This document shows positions 1 to 5,322 of a stretch of DNA of 8,575 bases, in pieces. Below the pieces are notes generated by a model, which had not been told where the DNA came from, made no database searches, and saw only the letters and a program-made list of their open reading frames with translations. The position numbers were made by a program, and so were the translations under genes. The stretch is taken from assembly GCA_036557185.1 (NCBI GenBank), contig DATBHZ010000148.1, forward strand, positions 1-8,575, in the 5' to 3' direction. How positions within the stretch are numbered: position 1 is the stretch's first letter; each line of letters begins with the position of its first letter. The DNA comes from DATBHZ01 sp036557185. GTDB lineage: Bacteria > Actinomycetota > Acidimicrobiia > IMCC26256 > JAENVU01.

Positions 1-17
1 GCAGGTCAGGAGCGCGG

Positions 18-1223
18 ATGGACTTCGAGTTCTCGCCGGAGCAGCGGGCCTTCGCGGCCGAGGTGGAGGAGTTCCTCGACGCGAACGACGACCCCGAGGT
101 CTTCGACCTCACCCGGGAGAACATGGCCCAGATCGTCGACACGCCCAAGCGCCGGGCGTTCATGGCCAAGCTCGGCGAGAAGGGGTGGCTGGGCCTGACC
201 TGGCCCGAGGAGTACGGCGGGTACGACGGCGAAGGCGTCTACGAGTACCTCCTCAACGAGGCGCTCGCCGCCCGCGGCGGTCCGCAGATCGGCAAGGGCG
301 TCGGGATCATCGGCAAGACGTTGATCGCGCACGGGAACGACTTCCTCAAGCAGGAATTCCTGCCCATGATCCTGCGCAACGACGTCGAGTTCGCTGTCGG
401 TTACAGCGAGCCGAACGCGGGCTCCGACGCGGCGTCGATGCGGCTCAAGGCCGAGCGCACCGAGCGCGACGGGAAGGCCGGCTGGCTGCTCAACGGACAG
501 AAGACGTGGACCACTTCGGCGCACTTCGCGGAGTGGTACTGGCTCGGAACACGCACCGATCCCGACAACAAGCACAAGGGCATCACGCTGATGCTCGTCC
601 CGCTCGACCAGCCGGGGATCACCATCAACGGCATCTGGACGATGGGCGACGAGCGCACCAACGAGGTCTTCATCGAGGACGTGTTCGTACCGGACGAGTA
701 CGTCGTGGGCGAGGTCAACAGCGGGTTCCAGTACATCTCGCAGGCGCTGGACCTCGAGCGGTTCACGATGTTCACGTTCTCGCCGATCAAGCAGCGCCTG
801 GACCTGCTCTGCGATTACGTGAAAACCACTCGACGCGACGGTGAGGCCCTCAAGGACGATCCCGTCGTGCGCAAGCGGATCGCGCGCCTCGCCACCGACG
901 CCGAAGTGGCACGCGTCCTCGGCCTCCGCGTCGTCGCAGAGTCGATGAAGTCGGAGAAGGACCGCAGCGTTCCGCCGCCGACCGTCGAGTCGTCGCAGTA
1001 CAAGCTCTTCGCGACCGAGTTCTCGCGCAGGCTGGCGGACGCGTCGATGGACATCGGCGGGCCCGGAACGCAGCTGCGGGTGCGCACCGAGACCGCGCCC
1101 ATGAAGGGTCGAGCGGAGTCGACGTACCGCTACACCGTCATCGACACGATCGGAGGCGGTGCATCCGAGATCCAGAAGAACATCATCGCCCGCCGGGGGC
1201 TCGGGCTCCCGAAGAACTTCTGA
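18..1223 (+). CDS. Acyl-CoA dehydrogenase, A subunit of a probable heteromeric pair (FadE-like)
   Basis: A 401-residue flavoprotein of the acyl-CoA dehydrogenase family, expected to introduce an alpha,beta double bond into an acyl-CoA in the cytoplasm. The N-terminal helical domain opens with DFEFSPEQ. The flavin/substrate motif YSEPNAGSD lies at about residues 129-137, the beta domain has GQKTWTTSA (160-168), and the C-terminus carries GGGASEIQKNIIARRGLGLP. Glu247 in LDLER aligns with the helix-G catalytic base of isovaleryl-CoA dehydrogenase-type enzymes. The usual C-terminal RxxF and QxxGG flavin contacts are not visible, so FAD binding may need a partner subunit, most likely the dehydrogenase at 3286-4401. 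AGGAG at 8-12, five bases before the ATG, supports the start. The stop overlaps the next ATG (TGATG). Family is certain; substrate (steroid side chain or branched acyl-CoA) is inferred from context. Confidence 0.93.
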   Translation: MDFEFSPEQRAFAAEVEEFLDANDDPEVFDLTRENMAQIVDTPKRRAFMAKLGEKGWLGLTWPEEYGGYDGEGVYEYLLNEALAARGGPQIGKGVGIIGKTLIAHGNDFLKQEFLPMILRNDVEFAVGYSEPNAGSDAASMRLKAERTERDGKAGWLLNGQKTWTTSAHFAEWYWLGTRTDPDNKHKGITLMLVPLDQPGITINGIWTMGDERTNEVFIEDVFVPDEYVVGEVNSGFQYISQALDLERFTMFTFSPIKQRLDLLCDYVKTTRRDGEALKDDPVVRKRIARLATDAEVARVLGLRVVAESMKSEKDRSVPPPTVESSQYKLFATEFSRRLADASMDIGGPGTQLRVRTETAPMKGRAESTYRYTVIDTIGGGASEIQKNIIARRGLGLPKNF

Positions 1224-2275
1224 TGCCCGGCCTGCTCGACGGCATCACCGTCCTCGACCTCTCGAGCGTGGGCCCCGCCGCGCGGGCATCGCGCTGGCTC
1301 GCCGACTACGGCGCGCACGTGACGAAGGTGGCCCCGCCGCGGCGGCACGGCGACGTGCAGATCACGCCGCCGTTCTATGCGTACAGCGGCCACCGTGGCA
1401 TGGATCGCATCGAGATCGACCTCAAGTCCGACGACGGCACAGCAGCGTTCCTCGATCGTGCCGAGCGCGCCGACGTCGTCATCGAGAGCTTCCGCCCCGG
1501 CGTGGTCGACCGCCTCGGCATCGGCTACGACGCCGTCGCCGCCCGCAACCCGCGCATCGTGTACTGCTCGACGAGCGGGTACGGGCAGACGGGGCCACGC
1601 GCGCACTGGGCCGGTCACGACCTCAACTACCTCGCTGCGGGCGGCTATCTCGCCTGCAGCGGCCGAGACGAGCGGGGCGGCCCCGCGCTGCCCGGCGCCA
1701 CGATCGCGGACGGAGCCGGCGGCGGGATGCATGCCGCCATGTCGATCCTGGCCGCGCTCACCTCGCGGGCGACGACCGGCCGCGGCACGTATCTCGACGT
1801 CTCCGTGGCCGACGGCCTGCTCGCGCTGATGTCGCTCTCGATCGACCAGTACCTCGCCACAGGTCAGGAGCCCGGCCCGCGCGCGGACCTGCTGACCGGG
1901 CGGTACGCCTGCTACGACGTGTACCGCTGCGGCGACGACAACTGGCTCGCGGTCGCGGCGATCGAACCGCGGTTCTACGCCAACCTGTGCACTGCCCTCG
2001 GTGCGGAGGAGTGGATCCCGCGCCAGACCGACGATGCGGCGCAGCCCGACATCCGTGCCGCGTTCACGCGGGCATTCGCGACCAAACCGCGTGACGACTG
2101 GGTCGCGACGCTCGGTCCGGCCGATACCTGCGTGTCGGCAGTCGCGAGCGTGGCGGAGCTGGTGCTCGACGAGCACTTCCGCGCACGTTCGGCGTTCGTG
2201 ACCGCACACACCGAGGACGGCGAGCCCTACGAGCAGGTCGGCTGGGTCCTGGCGGGTATGGAGGAGACCAGATGA
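1223..2275 (+). CDS. Alpha-methylacyl-CoA racemase-like protein (family III CoA-transferase fold, CaiB/BaiF)
   Basis: A 350-residue protein of the CaiB/BaiF family. Members either move CoA between carboxylic acids through an aspartyl-CoA intermediate or epimerize 2-methylacyl-CoAs. Visible blocks: GITVLDLSSVGP (7-18), LADYGAHVTKV (26-36), DLKSDDG (66-72), ESFRPGVVDRLGIGYD (88-103), GHDLNYLA (131-138), IADGAGGGM (161-169) and AIEPRF (246-251). His132, Asp163 and Glu248 sit where the mycobacterial alpha-methylacyl-CoA racemase has its catalytic His, Asp and Glu, at near-constant offset, and the GHD(L/I)NY block is racemase-like. This favours racemase over transferase. The ATG overlaps the upstream stop by one base and its own stop overlaps the next ATG (ATGA), so translation is probably coupled. 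In the operon it would set the stereochemistry of an alpha-methyl branch before dehydrogenation. A CoA-transferase role in substrate activation remains possible. Confidence 0.88.
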   Translation: MPGLLDGITVLDLSSVGPAARASRWLADYGAHVTKVAPPRRHGDVQITPPFYAYSGHRGMDRIEIDLKSDDGTAAFLDRAERADVVIESFRPGVVDRLGIGYDAVAARNPRIVYCSTSGYGQTGPRAHWAGHDLNYLAAGGYLACSGRDERGGPALPGATIADGAGGGMHAAMSILAALTSRATTGRGTYLDVSVADGLLALMSLSIDQYLATGQEPGPRADLLTGRYACYDVYRCGDDNWLAVAAIEPRFYANLCTALGAEEWIPRQTDDAAQPDIRAAFTRAFATKPRDDWVATLGPADTCVSAVASVAELVLDEHFRARSAFVTAHTEDGEPYEQVGWVLAGMEETR

Positions 2276-2793
2276 CCGCGACGGAGCTTCCCGCCGAGAT
2301 CGAGGCGCTCATCGGGAAGGTGCAGTACGAGGAGAGTGGCGAGTTCCCGGTCGAACGCGGGTACATCTGGACGAGCTGCTCGTCGGTCGAGAACGGCAAC
2401 CTCATCTTCTGGGACGACGACGTCGCGCGCGAGGTCACCGGCGGGCCCATCGCTCCGCCGACGATGCTCTCGGTCTGGTTCCGCCCGCACAACTGGGCCC
2501 CGTGGCGCGACACGCCGGGGCTCCCGTTGCAGGTGCACTTCGACCTCAAGGAGCTGTTCGGCCTTCCCGAAGCCGTCATGACCGACAACACGATCGTGTT
2601 CCACGAGCCCGTTCGCCCCGGCGACGTGATCACCACACGCCAGATCCTGCAGTCGGTGAGCGAGCCGAAGACGACCAAGCTCGGCACGGGACGCTTCTGG
2701 GTCATCGACGTCGAGTACCACAACCAGGACGGCGCGCTCGTGGGCGTCGAGAGCTACACGGGCTTCGGGTACCGGAAGGCGGGCGAGCCATGA
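2272..2793 (+). CDS. FAS1-like dehydratase (MaoC N-type hot-dog) protein, probable hydratase subunit
   Basis: A 173-residue single hot-dog protein resembling the N-terminal MaoC-type dehydratase domain. Typical elements are an IGK segment near residues 14-16, VERGYIW (27-33), the acidic WDDD (47-50) before the long helix, GGPIAPPTM (57-65) and the strand HEPVRPGD (111-118). It lacks the classical hydratase-2 motif (D-x-N-P-x-H), so it is probably the substrate-binding or structural half of an enoyl-CoA hydratase, completed by the next gene. Mycobacterial ChsH2 has a comparable domain fused to a DUF35 domain; no DUF35 is present here. It overlaps the racemase-like gene by four bases (ATGA) and overlaps the downstream gene the same way, suggesting equal production of the two hot-dog proteins. 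Confidence 0.85.
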   Translation: MTATELPAEIEALIGKVQYEESGEFPVERGYIWTSCSSVENGNLIFWDDDVAREVTGGPIAPPTMLSVWFRPHNWAPWRDTPGLPLQVHFDLKELFGLPEAVMTDNTIVFHEPVRPGDVITTRQILQSVSEPKTTKLGTGRFWVIDVEYHNQDGALVGVESYTGFGYRKAGEP

Positions 2794-3275
2794 CGGCCGC
2801 GCCGGCCAGCCGAACCATCGCAGCCGCGGAGCAGGGTGGCTCCCTTCCCGAGCTGGTCTACGACGTCACCGCGACGACGATCGTGCTCGGCGCGCTCGCG
2901 GCACGGGACTGGCGGCCGATGCACCACGACTACGACTTCGCCGTCCACCGCAACGGCACCGACAACATCTTCATGAACACGCCGAACCAGGCCGCGTGGT
3001 TCGAGCGCTACCTGACGGACTGGTCGGGGCCCAAGGGCCGGTTGGGCCGCATGAAGTTCCGCATGGCCGGCTCGGTGTTCCCCGGCGACACCATGACGAT
3101 GCGCGGCACGATCACCGACATCGCGACCGACCAGACGGGGTGCAGCTGGGTCACGGTGGCGGTGAGGCTCGAGGTCGACGGCGACGTCAAGACCACATGC
3201 GAAGCGCGGATTGCCCTTCCGAGCACACCCGACGACAACCCTTGGTCGCGCCACGGCGACGACTGGCGACCGTGA
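2790..3275 (+). CDS. MaoC-like enoyl-CoA hydratase subunit (hot-dog fold) with catalytic motif
   Basis: A 161-residue single hot-dog protein. The segment ARDWRPMHHDYDFA (38-51) fits the hydratase-2 signature: Asp40 and His45 occupy the positions of the catalytic dyad that adds water to a trans-2-enoyl-CoA. A second family element, the VFPGD strand turn, lies at 96-100. The ATG start is chosen because it forms an ATGA overlap with the upstream stop; the same frame is open further upstream, but that part lies inside the preceding gene and reads as a low-complexity Arg/Ala shadow. With the preceding protein, which lacks the motif, it resembles the ChsH1/ChsH2 type of two-gene hydratase acting on steroid side-chain enoyl-CoAs. 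Enoyl-CoA hydratase is a confident family call; the heteromer and substrate are inferred. Confidence 0.85.
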   Translation: MTAAPASRTIAAAEQGGSLPELVYDVTATTIVLGALAARDWRPMHHDYDFAVHRNGTDNIFMNTPNQAAWFERYLTDWSGPKGRLGRMKFRMAGSVFPGDTMTMRGTITDIATDQTGCSWVTVAVRLEVDGDVKTTCEARIALPSTPDDNPWSRHGDDWRP

Positions 3276-3277
3276 GG
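3274..3277 (+). promoter_or_regulatory. Ribosome binding site deciding the start of the second dehydrogenase
   Basis: GAGG overlaps the TGA of the upstream hydratase gene. It is eight bases from the ATG at 3286 but only two from the ATG at 3280, so 3286 (protein starting MELDFSPEQ) is the better start. The first dehydrogenase of the operon also starts directly at MDFEFSPEQ, which agrees. Confidence 0.6.
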
Positions 3278-3285
3278 ACATGACG

Positions 3286-4401
3286 ATGGAGCTCGACTTC
3301 TCCCCCGAGCAGGACATGCTGCGCGAGATGGTCCGCGGCGTGTGCAACGCGTACGCACCACTCGAGACGGTCCGAGCGCTCGAGGACACGCCTCGCGGCT
3401 ATCCGGAGGAGCTCTGGAAGCAGCTCGCCTCCGTCGACCTGATCGGCCTGATGATCCCGGAGGCGCACGGCGGCTCCGGCATGTCGTTGCTCGAAGGCAT
3501 CGTGCTCTACGAAGAGCTGGGGCGCGCGCTCACACCGTCACCCCACTTCGTGAGCGCGGTCATGAGCGCAGGGGCGCTCCTGCGCGCGGGGTCACCGGAG
3601 CAGCAACGCGCATGGCTGCCTCGCATCGCACGCGGCGAGGCCGTCGCGACCGTCGCCTGGCTCGAACCCGGCAACGGATACTCGCCGCGTGGTGTCGATG
3701 CGACGGCGAAGCCCGCCGATGATGGCTTCACGATCGAGGGAGTGAAGTGGCACGTGCCGTTCGCGGAGAGCGCCGACGTTCTGGTCGTGCTCGGGCGCAC
3801 CGGTGATGCAGCAACCGACGTCGACCTCTTCCTGGTCGATCCGAAGCAACCTGCCGTCACGATGGAACAGCAGCTCACCCTCGGGTCGTGCGCGCAGTAC
3901 GCCGTGACGCTCGGCGGCGCGCGGGGCGAGCGGCTCGGTGCTGCCGGCAGGGGCTGGGCGACCTGGCAGGACACGATGCTCGACGGGATCATCCTGCTCG
4001 CCGCCCAGGCCATCGGCGGCGCCCGGGCCGCGCTCGACATGACGGTGCAGTACGCGAAGGACCGCGAGCAGTTCGACAAGCCGCTCGGTGCCTTCCAGGC
4101 GATCGCGCACTACCTGGCCGACGCGTCGACGGCCGTCGAGGGCGGCACGATCCTGGTCCACGAGGCCGCATGGGCTCGGGCGAACGGGCGGGAGAGCGAG
4201 CGTCTGGCTGCGATGGCGAAGCTGTTCGCCTGCCAGACCTTCCGCGACGTGACGGCGATGGCGCAGCAGGTCTTCGGCGGCGTCGGGTTCACCGTCGAGT
4301 ACGACATCCAGCTGTACTTCCGCCGCGCCAAGCAGCTCCAGCTGAGCTGGTGGGACGACCGGACCCTCGAGGAGCGCGTCGCCGCCTCGGTCCTCGACTG
4401 A
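3286..4401 (+). CDS. Acyl-CoA dehydrogenase, B subunit of a probable heteromeric pair (FadE-like)
   Basis: A 371-residue acyl-CoA dehydrogenase family protein (373 if the ATG at 3280 is used), last gene of the operon. It opens with ELDFSPEQ and has the C-terminal-domain motifs YAKDREQFDKPLGAFQAIAH (256-275), which supplies the RxxF flavin contact, and QVFGGVGFTVEYD (328-340). Glu338 aligns with the medium-chain-type catalytic Glu. The middle-domain flavin motif is degenerate: where the first dehydrogenase has YSEPNAGSD, this one has AWLEPGNGYSP (124-134). The motif losses are therefore complementary to those of the dehydrogenase at 18-1223, as in actinobacterial alpha2beta2 dehydrogenases where the FAD site is shared across the dimer. 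Which Glu is catalytic cannot be settled from sequence alone. It follows the hydratase gene by 10 bases. No clear terminator is visible after it. Confidence 0.9.
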   Translation: MELDFSPEQDMLREMVRGVCNAYAPLETVRALEDTPRGYPEELWKQLASVDLIGLMIPEAHGGSGMSLLEGIVLYEELGRALTPSPHFVSAVMSAGALLRAGSPEQQRAWLPRIARGEAVATVAWLEPGNGYSPRGVDATAKPADDGFTIEGVKWHVPFAESADVLVVLGRTGDAATDVDLFLVDPKQPAVTMEQQLTLGSCAQYAVTLGGARGERLGAAGRGWATWQDTMLDGIILLAAQAIGGARAALDMTVQYAKDREQFDKPLGAFQAIAHYLADASTAVEGGTILVHEAAWARANGRESERLAAMAKLFACQTFRDVTAMAQQVFGGVGFTVEYDIQLYFRRAKQLQLSWWDDRTLEERVAASVLD

Positions 4402-4470
4402 CCGCTCCTCCCGCTCCATCCCGGAAGCAGGTGGCGCGGGTCACAGGGCGACCGGGAACTGTTCGGCGTC

Positions 4471-4508
4471 GTCCGCCGTTCTCGTTGAAGCTACGAGAAG
4501 GAGCGGAC
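4471..4508 (+). promoter_or_regulatory. Hairpin enclosing the ribosome binding site of the small Cys-rich gene
   Basis: GTCCGC (4471-4476) pairs with GCGGAC (4503-4508) and TTCTCGT (4479-4485) pairs with ACGAGAA (4493-4499), leaving a 7-base loop (TGAAGCT) and a small internal loop (CG against GGA). This gives 13 Watson-Crick pairs. The Shine-Dalgarno AAGGAG (4498-4503) lies in the 3' arm and internal loop, and the hairpin ends one base before the ATG at 4509. The placement fits control of translation initiation (thermosensor, or protein or metabolite switch). It could instead be a DNA operator. There is no T-tract, so an intrinsic terminator is unlikely. Confidence 0.6.
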
Positions 4509-4649
4509 ATGACGGTGTGCACGCGACACGACTGGGCGCACGCAGACGAACAGTGTCCGTACTGCCGCGAGTGCGGTGGCACACCGCAGGTGCCGAGCCC
4601 CACTCCGGAGACGGAGCACGCGGGCTCGCAAACGCTGGCGCCGAGCTAG
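4509..4649 (+). CDS. Small Cys/His-rich putative zinc-binding protein, 46 aa
   Basis: A 46-residue protein not recognised as a named family. It has Cys4, His7, His11, Cys16, Cys19 and Cys22. The pattern CxxH (4-7) followed by CPYC (16-19) could form one zinc finger or ribbon, with Cys22 as a spare ligand. The second half is rich in Pro, Thr, Ser and Glu and looks disordered. A strong AAGGAG five bases before the ATG supports a real gene, and that site sits inside a hairpin. It follows the dehydrogenase operon by 107 bases. Its TAG overlaps the stop codon of the convergent gene on one CTAG. Possible roles (zinc-dependent regulator, adaptor or metal-binding peptide) are only inference. A chance open frame is the alternative, made less likely by the ribosome binding site and the ordered Cys pattern. 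Confidence 0.6.
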   Translation: MTVCTRHDWAHADEQCPYCRECGGTPQVPSPTPETEHAGSQTLAPS

Positions 4650-5089
4650 AGCTCCTTCATCAGCGCCGAGATGCGCTGACGCGACACGCCCCATGCACGG
4701 GCGAGGTCGCTGTAGTTCATGCCCTCGTTGACGGCCAAGCGGAAGATCGCCAGCCGCGACTTGTGCACCGCCTTCTCGAACCCGTCCAGCTCCTTCATCA
4801 GGCTGGCGCGCTCGGAGCCGAAGTCGGCGCTGTCGACCAGGTCACCGGCTTTCCCGCCACCCTTGATGTAGCGGCGAGTCTTCTTCGTACCTGACTCGAT
4901 CGCGGTGAGCTGCTTGCGGAGTGCCGCGGCGCGGCTCTCGAGCTGGTCCTGCTCACGCAACAGCTCACGTCGGAGGCCGGCTTCGCTCCCAGACCGTTTG
5001 GTGCTCTTCGCGGCGCGGCGTGGACTCTTGCGGGCCCTGCTCGCCTTCGTCGTGCGACGCGTGCTCTTTGCGGGTGCTCTTCTCGCCAT
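4646..5089 (-). CDS. Histone-H1-like basic tail / coiled coil / helix-turn-helix protein
   Basis: A 147-residue protein, probably DNA-binding. Residues 1-32 form an extremely basic tail with 14 Lys/Arg and no acidic residue, containing two AKST(R/K)R units (7-12, 27-32) and a KSPRR (21-25), like the tails of bacterial histone-H1-like and HU-type nucleoid proteins. Residues 37-66 look like an amphipathic coiled coil (RELLREQDQLESRAAALRKQ). A glycine-rich break (77-82) precedes a helical segment and a C-terminal helix-turn-helix at about 117-147, with LAVNEGMNYSDLARAWGVS as the core, similar to sigma-70 region-4-like or Trp-repressor-like HTHs. The chosen ATG gives the full tail. No strong ribosome binding site is seen, but a -10-like TAGAGT lies eight bases upstream, so the mRNA may be leaderless. 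The gene converges on the small Cys-rich gene. I do not recognise a named family. Confidence 0.8.
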   Translation of the reverse strand: MARRAPAKSTRRTTKASRARKSPRRAAKSTKRSGSEAGLRRELLREQDQLESRAAALRKQLTAIESGTKKTRRYIKGGGKAGDLVDSADFGSERASLMKELDGFEKAVHKSRLAIFRLAVNEGMNYSDLARAWGVSRQRISALMKEL

Positions 5090-5097
5090 GCGCGTTC

Positions 5098-5103
5098 ACT
5101 CTA
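5098..5103 (-). promoter_or_regulatory. Possible -10 element of the histone-like/HTH gene (leaderless start)
   Basis: Read on the minus strand this is TAGAGT, matching the actinobacterial TAnnnT -10 pattern, with eight bases before the ATG whose A is at 5089. Transcription would begin at or next to the start codon. The hexamer 17 bp further upstream (GTACGG) is not a good -35, so support is modest. Confidence 0.35.
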
Positions 5104-5166
5104 TCGCCAGAGGATCAGGCCCGTACACATCGGAGGAGCGCGCACCGGTCCTTACCGTCTTCTCAG

Positions 5167-5262
5167 ATGTGCACACGTGATGCAACAGCTCTGGCGCCCG
5201 AATTGCACATCGTCGTTGACAGAGCGGGAGATGACAACGACGTGATCTGCTGACAATGTGCA
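5167..5262. repeat. Three ATGTGCA copies and nested inverted repeats in the divergent promoter region
   Basis: ATGTGCA occurs at 5167-5173 (+), 5204-5210 (as TGCACAT, minus orientation) and 5256-5262 (+). Copies one and three extend to ATGTGCAC. The second and third form the outer arms of an inverted repeat whose inner arms are CGTCGTTG (5211-5218) and CAACGACG (5235-5242). A TTGACA at 5216-5221 lies in the left arm. The arrangement suggests operator sites for a dimeric regulator acting on one or both divergent genes (4646-5089 and 5323-6060). No known regulator box is recognised. Confidence 0.45.
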
Positions 5263-5310
5263 CGGGCGAACACGCGGTGCGTTCGCGCGCGTTGCGTGTC
5301 AGGGGCTGCT

Positions 5311-5316
5311 TAGACT
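5311..5316 (+). promoter_or_regulatory. Possible -10 element of the dienelactone hydrolase gene (leaderless start)
   Basis: TAGACT matches TAnnnT and is followed by six bases (CGCCGC) and then the ATG at 5323, which would put the transcription start on the start codon. A TG at 5307-5308 could act as an extended -10. No -35 at normal spacing is evident. No ribosome binding site precedes the ATG, in agreement with a leaderless mRNA. Confidence 0.45.
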
Positions 5317-5322
5317 CGCCGC

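Noticed and set aside
1130..2209. 359-codon open frame on the minus strand opposite the racemase-like gene, and similar long antisense frames at 3592-4419 and 6-575
   Set aside because: They lie opposite strongly supported genes with conserved motifs, have Arg/Val/Ala-rich shadow composition of high-GC DNA, and show no domain.
2502..2789. Upstream extension of the second hot-dog protein
   Set aside because: It lies wholly within the preceding hot-dog gene and reads as Arg-rich shadow; the ATGA overlap at 2790 is the natural start.
4419..4457. TCCCGG / CCGGGA inverted repeat after the dehydrogenase operon, considered as a terminator
   Set aside because: The arms are only six bases with a 27-base loop and no T-tract; likely chance in GC-rich DNA.
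5216..5246. TTGACA at 5216-5221 as a standard promoter for the hydrolase gene
   Set aside because: No acceptable -10 hexamer lies 16-19 bases downstream (GACGTG / ACGTGA region), and the TAGACT next to the start codon is a better candidate.
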